A stretch of 45,875 nucleotides of DNA from Pseudomonadota bacterium (GCA_005776585.1 SXOX01000023.1:1-45875); one strand, 5' to 3'; numbered from the stretch's first letter, positions 7,082-15,382 are shown. Numbers and translations: made by a program. The notes: generated from the letters alone by a model not told the origin.

Positions 7082-10054
7082 TCACGAACTCTCATCGCCC
7101 TCGGCTTCGTCGTCCCAGGCGTCGATTCGCTCGAGCACACGTCGCTGTTCTTCGTCGTCCTGCTTGGCGTGGATGGCCAGTACGCAGGGGCCGCCTGTCT
7201 GGACGCGGTAGTAGACTCGGACCGGCTGAGCCGTCGAGTGATGCCGCAGCTCGCATAGTGCGCCGCGGTCGCGCGTGCCGTGAAGGGTCTTGGCGTCGCG
7301 TCGGCCCTCCGCGAGGTTGTACATGACGACCTGCCGCAGCCCGCGGGCGATGGCCCACTCGGCCGTACCGAGGTCGCGGCTGCGCTGCACGGCGTGGCGC
7401 CCGAGCCGCATTGGTAAGAAGTGACCCGAGCGCGGCGACACAGGTCCCGTCTCTGCCTCCCCTGCGCTGGGCGACCACAGGACCTCGGCGCAGAGATTCG
7501 AGATGCGCCCGTCGATGACCTCCCGCTCGGCGTCCGTCGCTGCAAGGAGGACCTCGCTGTAGAGGGCATCGACTCGCGCGCGGAGTTCGGAGTGCTGCCG
7601 CTCCATCAGCCGCGGCCGAAGCGCGTTCAGGGTGCTACCCGCCTCCTGACGCCAGCCAGTCGTGAGCGCGTCTCCGAGTGCGCACTCCGCCTTCGCGAGG
7701 ACGGCGTCGAGCGTGCTGGAATCGCCGACCTCCAGAGCCGCGTCGAGGCTGGCCACGAGCCCAGAGCCCGCGCGCCCGACCACGCCGAGCCACTCGGTCG
7801 CCACGGCCTCCGCGTGCTGGCTGAGCCGCTCGGCGGCCCGTGCGTGCGCGTGTAGCGCCTTTCGATTGGGGAAGCGCGCCGCTCCGGGGCGGTTGAGGCG
7901 CCACCGAAGTGCCACCAGCGCCTCCTGGACGGCGTCCGGACCGGGCTCGACTGGAGCTGTCGGACGCTCGGGCCGTGGCGCAGAGGGGCGCGTGAGGAGA
8001 TCCAGCACCCGCTCTTCGCGCGTGCGCGCCGTCTCGTCCAGGGCGTCGAGCTGCGCCTGTAGCGTCTGACGCACCTCGGTCACGCGCGCGGTCGGGTCCG
8101 GGCCGTACAGCGCATGCACGATGCGATTTTTCTCTGGATCGAGCTCCTCGGGCGCCGCGCCACGCAGGAGCGTGACGAGGACGTCGCGTTGCGAGCGTTC
8201 GCCTGGCCGCGCCAGACAGGCGAGCACGCGGAGCATCCAGGCGTGGGGCGAGCCCTTGGCAGCTTCCAGGGCGCGGCGCAGGTTGGCGCGCAATGCCGCG
8301 TCCAGGCCGAGCGCTTGGGCTACCAGGAAACGCGTTGCGTGGACCTCCAGGCTCGGCGCGCGCTCGGCCTCACGATCCAGATCGGCCAGGAGGCGTTGCG
8401 TGCGCACCCCCAGCGTGAAGCGGAGCTCGTTGGCGTACCTCAGCACGTCGAGCTCCCACGGCGCGATGGTCGCCGCGCGGTCGGCTAACGCCGCGCAGTC
8501 CGCCTCAGGCGCATGCTTGGACTTGACCAGGATGACCCGCGCCAGGTAAGCGGCGGCCCATCGCGGAAGGCCGCCGCTCGGGAGGGCCTCGGGCTGCGTC
8601 AGCGTGACGTCCCCGCGGCTCCGCGCCATCGCGTAGCCCGCATACGCCGCCATTGCCGTAGCGAGGCCATGCAGCGAGATCGCGTGGAACGCCGCGATGT
8701 CCGCGATGGCATCGGCGTCCGAGGACCGCCGCGCGTCGCTGCCGGTCTCCTCGCGCAGCCGCTCCATGTCGCACGCGGCGCCGTCGGGCCAGTCGAGCTT
8801 GAATTGCGTGCGGACCAGTGCGCCGAAGCGCCCGTCGATCGTCCCGGGCGGAACCTCCAGGCGATCGAGCAGCGCGTCTCGGAGGGCATGCACGGCGGGC
8901 GTCGCCTGCTCGACGTGGACGTACAGAGGCTCGACCTCCGCGTCCAGCCGTAGCGCCGGACGGAGGAGCGCCGCGGCGACCGAGGCCGAGGCAACCGCCA
9001 CATCGAACAGCGCGACTCGGTCAGACAGCTCTGTGCCGTCGGGCCATCGGCCGAGGAGCCACGGGACGACGCCGCCGACCTCGGCCGTCTGCAGCGCCAT
9101 GGCGTTGGCAAACCGCTCGAGGATGACGTCCGTTTCCGCTGCAGCCCCGAGATCCCCGGCGAGCACGCGATGCGACGACGCGGTGCAGGCGCAGGCGAGT
9201 GCATAGAGCTTGGCGCGATCTGGCAGACGCGGGTGGGAGAGGAACGCATCCAGCGCCGGGAGCAGCGGCCACGTCGTGCGCAGCCGCAGCGTGAGACACA
9301 GCGCCTGGCCCTCGTCGCGCCAGCCATGGTCGAGGAGATCCCCCAGAGGGCGGGTCTCCAGGCCGATCGGTGGCGCCGTCGTCGCTGTGGCGTAGATGAC
9401 GGGCGCCATTTCGGGGATGAGCCCACCGCGGACCGGGTGCTTCAGCCGTGCCGTGGGGTCCTCGAGCTCGACGGCGTCGAGCTTCTCTGGAGTCAGCGCA
9501 TCCGGCTCCGGGGCGTCGCGGCGCCGCGCTCCGGGAAAGCCCTTCTGTGCGAGATGATCGTCCAGCGCCGCGTCGACAAAGAAATCGGGCGCTGTGAAGT
9601 CGACTCCCGCGTCGCCGATCTCCGCTCCGACCTCACGGAACGTGACGGGAAGTCCGGGCCCGACCTGAAAGGCTTCGAAGATGCGGATCCCGGAGCGCGA
9701 GCGTGCGATAACCCCGGCTGCCTTCACTTTCTCCTTGGCTACGTTCGAGACCACGGCCGGCTTGCCAAGGATCTCGGTACGTATCGCGAACGCAACGATG
9801 TCGTCGGGCTCGGCGGTTCTGGAGAGCACGGCCGCCATCTGGGTTACCCCGACAAGGCCGAGATCCTGAACGTGGTCCAGGATCAGGTGTTCCTCGAGCT
9901 TGCCTGACCGCCAGATCGCCATCCGCGGACGGAAGCCCGCGCCCTCCCGGAAGAAGCGCGTCCTCGCCCACGAGACGACATAACTGTGCGCGTCCGTCGC
10001 TCGACTCGGGCGCTTGGGTTCGATGATGCGCCGTGGAGGCCTGTGTCGTGCCAT
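7082..10054 (-). CDS. Large protein of unknown function with RelE/HigB-like C-terminus
   Basis: About 990 residues, with no signal peptide and no convincing membrane segments. ATG 10054 (MARHRPPRRII) is preferred over ATG 10096, which would run into the divergent promoter region; neither has a clear Shine-Dalgarno. The N-terminal ~130 residues are a mixed alpha/beta region (VVSWARTRFFREG, DDIVAFAIRTEILGKPAVVSNVAKEKV). The middle ~650 residues are Ala/Leu/Arg-rich and helical, resembling a repeat solenoid. The last ~90 residues (from HFLPMRLGRHAVQRS) run as two helices, then LHGTRDRGALCELRHH, PVRVYYRVQTGGPCVLAIHAKQDDEEQRRVLERID. That is the layout of RelE/HigB mRNA-interferase-fold proteins. 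No antitoxin-like gene is adjacent. The RelE reading comes from the pattern only and needs a structure search. It is convergent with the copper block and divergent from the lipoprotein at 10156. Confidence 0.75.
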   Translation of the reverse strand: MARHRPPRRIIEPKRPSRATDAHSYVVSWARTRFFREGAGFRPRMAIWRSGKLEEHLILDHVQDLGLVGVTQMAAVLSRTAEPDDIVAFAIRTEILGKPAVVSNVAKEKVKAAGVIARSRSGIRIFEAFQVGPGLPVTFREVGAEIGDAGVDFTAPDFFVDAALDDHLAQKGFPGARRRDAPEPDALTPEKLDAVELEDPTARLKHPVRGGLIPEMAPVIYATATTAPPIGLETRPLGDLLDHGWRDEGQALCLTLRLRTTWPLLPALDAFLSHPRLPDRAKLYALACACTASSHRVLAGDLGAAAETDVILERFANAMALQTAEVGGVVPWLLGRWPDGTELSDRVALFDVAVASASVAAALLRPALRLDAEVEPLYVHVEQATPAVHALRDALLDRLEVPPGTIDGRFGALVRTQFKLDWPDGAACDMERLREETGSDARRSSDADAIADIAAFHAISLHGLATAMAAYAGYAMARSRGDVTLTQPEALPSGGLPRWAAAYLARVILVKSKHAPEADCAALADRAATIAPWELDVLRYANELRFTLGVRTQRLLADLDREAERAPSLEVHATRFLVAQALGLDAALRANLRRALEAAKGSPHAWMLRVLACLARPGERSQRDVLVTLLRGAAPEELDPEKNRIVHALYGPDPTARVTEVRQTLQAQLDALDETARTREERVLDLLTRPSAPRPERPTAPVEPGPDAVQEALVALRWRLNRPGAARFPNRKALHAHARAAERLSQHAEAVATEWLGVVGRAGSGLVASLDAALEVGDSSTLDAVLAKAECALGDALTTGWRQEAGSTLNALRPRLMERQHSELRARVDALYSEVLLAATDAEREVIDGRISNLCAEVLWSPSAGEAETGPVSPRSGHFLPMRLGRHAVQRSRDLGTAEWAIARGLRQVVMYNLAEGRRDAKTLHGTRDRGALCELRHHSTAQPVRVYYRVQTGGPCVLAIHAKQDDEEQRRVLERIDAWDDEAEGDESS

Positions 10055-10101
10055 GGCGTCCACGTGCCAGGATGCGCCAGTTGGCGCAAGTGGCATCCGG
10101 A

Positions 10102-10131
10102 TTGAACCGCCCCCCCAGTCCCGGCTACCAT
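10102..10131 (+). promoter_or_regulatory. Candidate sigma-70-type promoter
   Basis: TTGAAC (10102-10107), 18 bases, TACCAT (10126-10131), about 25 bases ahead of the GTG of the lipoprotein at 10156. Placement between divergent genes and the fit to TTGAC/TAnnnT support it. Confidence 0.5.
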
Positions 10132-10155
10132 GTGAAGCCTGACTTGGAGGTTCTC

Positions 10156-10971
10156 GTGAAGCCTGTCATCCACGCCGCTTTGGCTCTTGTCGTCTTTGGC
10201 TGCAACGCCACGACCAATGAGATCGTACTCACCGGTTCCAAGACCGATGCGGGCGGCACCGGCAGCGGCGCGGACGCAACGGTCGCCGACGACAAAGGCA
10301 CCGGGAGCACCACGGGCGCCGACACCGCTGTCGACACCGGGCCCGTCACGCCCAAGGTCGACAAGGTCTGCGACAACCCCAAGGCGACCAAGCCCACGGG
10401 CAAGGGCGTCGCCTTCGACGGCCTGACCTACACGCCGGACACCGAAAAATCGAAGGGCATCACCTACGACTTCAAGTGCACGATGTGTCCGGGCGGTAAG
10501 CCCAACATCGACGGCAAGTACAAGTACTTCACGAGCGACGACAAGGGGAAGCCGCACCTCGATCAGCCCGATCCCGCGACCGTCAAGGAGACCCTCGAGT
10601 TCAACGGCAACGCCTTCGTCAACATCATCGAGGGCGACGACCATGGGACACCATCCAAGGTGCGCGCGGAGGGCTTCTACTTCTGCCATGAGCCGGGCGC
10701 GATGAGCCAAATGAAGTTTGGCGATTACTTCGACGTCATCATGGTCTACACGAAGGTCGAGGCCAGCCCGGCTGGCGCCTTCGGTATCACCCAGGGCGCC
10801 GTGGATCCGTGCTTGCTGGCGATGGACGCGACGCATGGCCCGGCCGGTGTCTTCCTCGAGTGCAACTTCCTGTGGGAGCCCAATGGCGGACAGCAGGGGC
10901 AGAACGAGTACTGCCGTATAGGCGGGACCATGTACAATCAGCAGTGCCCCGATCCCTTCGCCACCAAGTAG
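10156..10971 (+). CDS. Secreted lipoprotein, unknown function
   Basis: Lipoprotein of 271 residues. GTG 10156 has GGAGG at 10146-10150 with five-base spacing and starts a typical signal ending in VVFGC (Cys16). Residues ~20-75 are a Thr/Gly/Ala/Asp linker like that of the YtkA-like lipoprotein. The folded part (from about residue 76) holds conserved-looking cysteines in CDNP, CTMCPGG, FYFCHEPG, PCLLAMD, ECNFLW, EYCRIGG and QQCPDP. These probably form disulfides in the periplasm or at the surface. It has aromatic motifs such as GFYFCHEPGAMSQMKFGDYFDVIMVY but no family I can name. It has its own promoter-like sequence and a good ribosome site, so it is probably monocistronic. Confidence 0.8.
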   Translation: MKPVIHAALALVVFGCNATTNEIVLTGSKTDAGGTGSGADATVADDKGTGSTTGADTAVDTGPVTPKVDKVCDNPKATKPTGKGVAFDGLTYTPDTEKSKGITYDFKCTMCPGGKPNIDGKYKYFTSDDKGKPHLDQPDPATVKETLEFNGNAFVNIIEGDDHGTPSKVRAEGFYFCHEPGAMSQMKFGDYFDVIMVYTKVEASPAGAFGITQGAVDPCLLAMDATHGPAGVFLECNFLWEPNGGQQGQNEYCRIGGTMYNQQCPDPFATK

Positions 10972-11002
10972 CGCGTCGCGCCGCGCGTCCTACCTTGGAC
11001 CT

Positions 11003-11428
11003 GTGACGGTTTCCGACTCTCCATTCGACGGTGGCCTCGTCCTCTACGACGGCGAGTGCGGCCTGTGCGACCGCTCCGTCCAGTGGTGCCTGCGCCGGGA
11101 TCACGCGCGCGTGCTGCGCTACGCCCCGCTGCAGGGCGAGACCGCGGCGCCGTGGCGCGATCCGAAGGCCACGACGTTCGACACGATCGTGTTCGTGGCG
11201 CGTCAGCCCAACGGCCAGCTCCGGCGCTTCGAGCGGTCGCGTGCGGCATTCGAGATCCTGCGGCGCGTCGGCGGCGGCTGGTCGTGGCTCGCGTGGTTCC
11301 GCTATCTGCCCGCGTGGCTCACCGATCTTCCGTATCGGCTGATTGCCGTCAACCGCATCCGCTGGTTTGGCCGCGTCGACGCCTGCCGCCTGCCGGATCC
11401 AGCGACGCGAGCGCTCTTCCTGCCCTAG
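11003..11428 (+). CDS. DCC family thiol-disulfide oxidoreductase-like protein (DUF393)
   Basis: Protein of 141 residues of the DCC family. The family name motif is visible as LVLYDGECGLCDRSVQW near residue 13-29, with the CxxC pair, followed by RYAPLQGE, DTIVFV and AFEILRRVGG. The C-terminal half has the usual hydrophobic WLAWFRYLPAWLTDLPYRLIAVNR and the closing FGRVDACRLPD. Members are predicted thioredoxin-like proteins; the physiological substrate is generally unknown. GTG 11003 lacks a Shine-Dalgarno, but TACCTT lies six bases upstream (10991-10996), a spacing that would give a leaderless transcript. Confidence 0.88.
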   Translation: MTVSDSPFDGGLVLYDGECGLCDRSVQWCLRRDHARVLRYAPLQGETAAPWRDPKATTFDTIVFVARQPNGQLRRFERSRAAFEILRRVGGGWSWLAWFRYLPAWLTDLPYRLIAVNRIRWFGRVDACRLPDPATRALFLP

Positions 11429-11472
11429 TCACCCTCTGCTAAGGTGCGCGCCGCCAACGGGGAGGGGCCGCC

Positions 11473-12306
11473 ATGGGGACCACATTCGACGCGGAGCGCA
11501 AGGCCATCCGCAAGGCGCAGAAGGCGATGAAGGAGCTGGGCTCGGCGCTCCGCGAGGTCAGTAGCCTGGGCGACGCGATCGCGGAGCGGCCTTTCGAGGC
11601 GCTCACCTCGCTCGCGACGGCACGTTCGAGCTGCCAGGCGCTCTCAGGGCTCGGCGCGACGATGGACGCCATCGAGGCCAAGGTTGCGGAGCTAACGCTG
11701 TCATCTGAACAAAACGCCGAGCGCGAGAAGAACCGCCTGATGGCCGAGCTCGATGAAGCGCTCCGCAGGGACGGCTATCGGCTGGAGGGCCACGTGCCCA
11801 AGCTCAAGTGCGGGCCATTGACGCTGGAGCTGGTGACGGGCGAGCAGCCGGAGATCCGCGTGCACTACGGCCCGGCCGTGGCGCTGCTCGCGACCTGCAA
11901 GCCGGTCCCGTCCGAGGTCGCCGCGGAGGTCCGCGCGCAGATGAAGCTGCTCGAGGGCGAGCCGCTCGACGACGACGTGTTCCTCAAGGAGATTCGCGTG
12001 GCCTGGCGCGTCGCAATGGCCCGAGGCGGCGCCGAGGCAGGCGACACGGTGCCGATTGTGAACGTCATCGCCGAGCTGGCGGTCGGGCGGCAGACGCGCG
12101 GCTGGCGCAACAACCCGCAGAAGCTGTCGTTCCAACCGTACGGTCGGGTTCAGTTCGCGCACGACCTCGCCCGTCTCGGCACGCGCCGCGTCGGTCACGA
12201 GGAGCTGGTGCTGACGGTGGCCACGCGCGACCAGACGAAGAGCGAGGCCGATCACCTCTGGGTCTCCGGCACGCACTACGCCTACGTGTCGTTCAAGCTC
12301 GCATGA
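11473..12306 (+). CDS. Coiled-coil protein, first gene of the twin-ATPase unit
   Basis: Unrecognised protein of 277 residues. GGGGAGGGG lies upstream of the ATG and TAAGGT at 11440 could be a -10 box. Residues 1-110 are strongly helical with heptad-like spacing (AERKAIRKAQKAMKELGSALREV, AIEAKVAELTLSSEQNAEREKNRLMAELDEALRRDG), indicating a coiled coil. Residues ~115-277 look like a mixed alpha/beta domain, with GPLTLELVTGEQPEIRVHYG and a C-terminal LWVSGTHYAYVSFKLA. There is no signal peptide, membrane segment or recognisable catalytic motif. The stop overlaps the ATG of the first ATPase (ATGA), so the protein very likely works with the two ATPases, for instance as an adaptor or sensor; that role is inference. 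Confidence 0.78.
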   Translation: MGTTFDAERKAIRKAQKAMKELGSALREVSSLGDAIAERPFEALTSLATARSSCQALSGLGATMDAIEAKVAELTLSSEQNAEREKNRLMAELDEALRRDGYRLEGHVPKLKCGPLTLELVTGEQPEIRVHYGPAVALLATCKPVPSEVAAEVRAQMKLLEGEPLDDDVFLKEIRVAWRVAMARGGAEAGDTVPIVNVIAELAVGRQTRGWRNNPQKLSFQPYGRVQFAHDLARLGTRRVGHEELVLTVATRDQTKSEADHLWVSGTHYAYVSFKLA

Positions 12307-13613
12307 CCGAGCCCACGACCGCTCTCGTCGCGCCCCCAACCCCCGGCACGGGACCGTCGCCGCTGACCCCGCTGCTTGCGCGCCGCGTCGTGGAGACCGT
12401 CGGCTCGACCGGTACGCCGCCCGAGTGGGGCTTTCAGCACTTCTCGGCCGGGCTCGACGCCGTGCTCCGGGTGCTGGACGAGGACTACCTCGCGAGCTAC
12501 CTCGCCGACGGTGGCGCCTCATTCAAGCTGCTCGTCGGCACCTACGGCGGTGGCAAGACCCACTTCCTCTACAGCACCCGCGCGCTTGCCTGGGAGCGCG
12601 GCTACCCGGTGGCGTACGTGGCGCTCTCGCACGACGAGTCGCCGTTTCATCGGCTCGAGCGCGTCTACGGCGCCATCGTGCGCAACCTCGCCTTGCCGGT
12701 GGCCGGGGACGGCACGCTCGCCCCCCCGGAGCGCGGCATTCGTCCGCTGCTCGAGGAGTGGACCGCGCGACTCGACGCGGCGGTGGAGCCCGAGCTCGAG
12801 CTCGAGGACCGCCGCCCGGCGATCCTGGCGCTGGCGCAGGCGGCTCTCAAGTCGGTCGCGTCCGTCCAGCTCCAGAAGGCCGTGGCGCAGGCCGTCGAGG
12901 CGATCGTGTCGCGTGACGAGCAGGCGCTCTCGGACCTGGTCCAGTGGCTCTCGGCCGAGGGCTACGCGCGCGAGACGCATCGCCGCTATGGGCTCCTGCA
13001 CGGCATCGATCGCACCGTCGCGCTCACCATGCTGCGGTCGCTCTCGCAGCTCGTCCGGGCCATGGGCCATCCGGGCCTGGTCATCCTCTTCGATGAGGCC
13101 GAGCAGGTCCCGAGCCTCTCGTCCAAGCAGCGCGACGCGCTTCTGTCCAACCTGCGCGAGCTCATCGACGAGTGCGGCCATCACCACTTTCAGGGCGTGC
13201 TCATGCTGTACGCCGTTCCGGACGAGAGCTTCTTCGAGGGCCGCTCCAGCGTCTACGAGGCGCTCAACCAGCGCATTGCGACCCTCTTTCAGGTCTTCAA
13301 CCCCACTGGCGTCAAGATCCGCCTCGACGACCTGGGGCTCGATCCCGTGCCGTTGCTCGAGGCCATCGGGAACAAGCTCGCTGGCATCTACGAGACGGCG
13401 TATGGGACCACGCTCCCCGGCGTCGAGCGCGCCGTTGCCGCGGTGGCCAAGGCCGCCTACGAGCAGCGCTTTGGCGACATCGGGTACAAGCGGCTGTTCG
13501 TGCAGGCCATCGTGCGGGCCTGTCACCTCCTGCGCAGCGGTCAGACCGATGCGCGTGGGGTCACGAGCGACGTCGCGCGCGGCCTTGTCTCCGGCCAGGC
13601 CTTGGGCCGCTAG
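12303..13613 (+). CDS. BrxD/DUF2791-like P-loop ATPase (first of pair)
   Basis: Cytoplasmic ATPase of 436 residues. Walker A is GTYGGGKTH at about residues 79-87; Walker B is LVILFDEAEQV near residue 259-269. The layout (LARRVVETVGSTGTPPEWGFQHFSAGLDAVLRVLDEDYL before the P-loop, then YPVAYVALSHDESPFHRLERVYGAIVRNL) matches my memory of BREX-associated BrxD/DUF2791 proteins, an Orc1/Cdc6-like AAA+ group. The C-terminal region (LDPVPLLEAIGNKLAGIYETAYG, IGYKRLFVQAIVRACHLLRSG) is the helical lid and winged-helix-like part. Start ATG 12303 overlaps the preceding stop, and the stop is three bases before the next GTG. BrxD proteins belong to phage-defence loci, but none of the other BREX core genes is in this window. 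Confidence 0.85.
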   Translation: MTEPTTALVAPPTPGTGPSPLTPLLARRVVETVGSTGTPPEWGFQHFSAGLDAVLRVLDEDYLASYLADGGASFKLLVGTYGGGKTHFLYSTRALAWERGYPVAYVALSHDESPFHRLERVYGAIVRNLALPVAGDGTLAPPERGIRPLLEEWTARLDAAVEPELELEDRRPAILALAQAALKSVASVQLQKAVAQAVEAIVSRDEQALSDLVQWLSAEGYARETHRRYGLLHGIDRTVALTMLRSLSQLVRAMGHPGLVILFDEAEQVPSLSSKQRDALLSNLRELIDECGHHHFQGVLMLYAVPDESFFEGRSSVYEALNQRIATLFQVFNPTGVKIRLDDLGLDPVPLLEAIGNKLAGIYETAYGTTLPGVERAVAAVAKAAYEQRFGDIGYKRLFVQAIVRACHLLRSGQTDARGVTSDVARGLVSGQALGR

Positions 13614-13616
13614 ACC

Positions 13617-15029
13617 GTGTCTGACGCGGGCGCCACGGGCCTCTCGGTCGGCTCGCGTGTGCGGCATCGCCGGCTCGGCGTCGGCGTCGTGCTCCAGACG
13701 CGCTATCGCGGGTATGAGTGCTGGGTCGAGTTCGCGATGGTCCGCACCTGGGTCCGCGGCACCGATCTCACCGTCGAGCAGCGCGCCGCGCCCGGCCGTC
13801 GCGTCGGGCCCGCCAGCGGCATGCCGGTGAGCGCCGCGCCGCCCCAACTGCGCGGAGGGCTCCTGCCGCCGCTTCGCTCGCTCGCGGCCATGAAGCTCGC
13901 GAAGGTCGAGGCCACCTTTGCCGACCGGTGCGTCATCGAGGCGTTTCGGCTCGGGACCGTGCCCGACCGCTACGTCACGCCGTGGACCTTTGGCCGCGAC
14001 GACGAGCTGTCGCACCTCTTTCATTGGCTCGACGACCAGGCCGACGGCAGCATGTTGCTCGAGGGCGCCTACGGCTCGGGCAAGAGCCACCTGCTTCAGG
14101 CGCTCGCAGCGCGCGCGCTGGAGGACGGCTGGGTCGTGAGCACGAGCCACCTCGACGCGGGCGAAGAGTCGGCCGCGTTTCCGAAGCGCCTCTACCGCCA
14201 GATCGCGCGCGGGCTGGTCGCGCCGGGCCTCGGCGGCTTCGAGCAACTGGTGCTCGCGGCGGTCGACGCCGCCGGCCACAATCCGGTGGCCGATCACCCC
14301 ATCCTGGGCCCGCTCGCCGATCGCATCCTGGCCGGCACCGACGCGACCTCGGACTGGAACGCGGCGCTCGGCGAGGGCGACTCGACCGCGGTCACCGGCT
14401 ACCTCCCCGACTTCACGACGTCGGCGAACGTGTACTGCAACCTCATCTCGGGCCTCGGCTGGCTCTCGGCCAAGGTGCTCGGCTTCAAGGGGCTGCTCGT
14501 GCTCGTCGACGAGGTCGAGACGGCGAGTGCGTGCCTCTACCGGTTTCACTTTCAGCGTGCGCAGTCGTTCTTTCGCGGCCTCACGCTCACGGCCAACGAC
14601 GATCCGGATCTCCTCGACGACGCCCCGAAGAAGGGCGCCACGGCCTACGAGGGCTCGAAGACCGGGCTCGTCTACGCGGGCCACCGCCGCATGCCCTACC
14701 TCTACCGCACGCCGTCGGCGCTCAAGGTCGTGCTCGCCTCGACTCCGGGCCCGATGCGCGGCCAATACGCCCAGTGGCGTGGCGAGCAGACGGTCCTCGA
14801 GATCGAGGCCGTGCGCACACGTGCGCTCCAGAAGCTCGCGGAGAAGCTCGCCGCGGTCTACGTGAGTCACTTTGGCGTCGAGGTCACTTTCGCCGAGCTG
14901 GCGATGGTGGCCACGCGGCTCGTCGAGCGCTTCGGGACCACGCGCACCTTCATCAAAGCGCTCGTCGAGATCCTCGACTACCGGCGCTTTCACCCCGGCG
15001 AGCCCATCGACGCGCCGCTCCGCCGCTAG
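13617..15029 (+). CDS. BrxD/DUF2791-like P-loop ATPase with N-terminal SH3-like domain (second of pair)
   Basis: Second, clearly different ATPase of 470 residues, starting at a GTG three bases after the first. Residues ~8-55 (LSVGSRVRHRRLGVGVVLQ, RGYECWVEF, WVRGTDLTVE) look like a small SH3/Tudor-like barrel of the kind seen at the end of UvrD helicases and in CarD-like proteins, suggesting nucleic-acid or polymerase contact. The ATPase domain follows after a Pro/Gly linker. It begins at LAKVEATFADRCVIEAFRLG, with Walker A GAYGSGKSHLL at about residues 149-159 and Walker B LLVLVDEVETA near residue 297-307. A possible sensor strand is VVLASTPGPMRG. The C-terminal LAMVATRLVERFGTTRTFIKALVEILDYRRF fits a lid domain. 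Two non-identical ATPases encoded side by side suggest a hetero-oligomer. Confidence 0.85.
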   Translation: MSDAGATGLSVGSRVRHRRLGVGVVLQTRYRGYECWVEFAMVRTWVRGTDLTVEQRAAPGRRVGPASGMPVSAAPPQLRGGLLPPLRSLAAMKLAKVEATFADRCVIEAFRLGTVPDRYVTPWTFGRDDELSHLFHWLDDQADGSMLLEGAYGSGKSHLLQALAARALEDGWVVSTSHLDAGEESAAFPKRLYRQIARGLVAPGLGGFEQLVLAAVDAAGHNPVADHPILGPLADRILAGTDATSDWNAALGEGDSTAVTGYLPDFTTSANVYCNLISGLGWLSAKVLGFKGLLVLVDEVETASACLYRFHFQRAQSFFRGLTLTANDDPDLLDDAPKKGATAYEGSKTGLVYAGHRRMPYLYRTPSALKVVLASTPGPMRGQYAQWRGEQTVLEIEAVRTRALQKLAEKLAAVYVSHFGVEVTFAELAMVATRLVERFGTTRTFIKALVEILDYRRFHPGEPIDAPLRR

Positions 15030-15047
15030 GCTCCGGATTCATTTCCA

Positions 15048-15075
15048 TTGACTAGTTCAATTTCGACGCTACCTT
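15048..15075 (+). promoter_or_regulatory. Candidate sigma-70-type promoter
   Basis: TTGACT (15048-15053), 16 bases, TACCTT (15070-15075), in a visibly AT-richer patch just after the second ATPase. It would start a transcript about 65 bases ahead of the small gene at 15146, suggesting that gene is transcribed separately from the ATPase unit. Confidence 0.5.
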
Positions 15076-15145
15076 CGCGCCTCGTCTCCGCTGACCACGG
15101 CCAGAGACAGCCCCGCGCGGACGTAGCGGGTAGAAAGGACGAGCC

Positions 15146-15376
15146 ATGATGATGATGACCGGGATGGTTCATGGGCAGCGGGTCACACCGCAGAACGGCT
15201 CGAACTCCAAGCGCAAGGCCAACGACGAGTTCTACTGTCGTTTCCTCAACACGACGCTCGCCGTCGTTGACTGCGTGGACGGCTATGTCAACGCCAACTC
15301 CCTCAACATCAAGCACTCACCGTGCTTCAAGTGTGCCTACGGCCTGAAGGTTCGCGCCGAGTTCGCCACGGGCTGA
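15146..15376 (+). CDS. Small Cys-containing protein
   Basis: Protein of 76 residues with no recognised family. AAGGA lies about six bases before a run of four ATG codons (MMMMTGMVHG), so the exact start among them is unclear. The middle is well structured in appearance: KANDEFYCRFLNTTLAVVDCVDGYVNANSLNIKHSPCFKCAYGLKVR, with four cysteines, the last two as CFKC. No signal peptide. The first two cysteines and the CxxC pair could bind a metal or form a disulfide. It has its own promoter-like sequence and ends a few bases before the convergent DUF2723 gene. Confidence 0.6.
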   Translation: MMMMTGMVHGQRVTPQNGSNSKRKANDEFYCRFLNTTLAVVDCVDGYVNANSLNIKHSPCFKCAYGLKVRAEFATG

Positions 15377-15382
15377 GCCGCG

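Noticed and set aside
12519..14993. 824-codon open frame on the minus strand opposite the twin ATPases
   Set aside because: Composition is extreme (Arg, Glu, His, Leu, Val with no domain pattern) and it lies wholly antisense to two proteins with clear motifs. Long antisense frames are expected in DNA with such third-position GC bias.
11473..15029. Complete BREX or Shango locus
   Set aside because: Only the BrxD-like ATPases are present. PglX, PglZ, BrxC, BrxL, a TerB-domain protein and a DEAD helicase were looked for in the flanking genes and are absent from the window.
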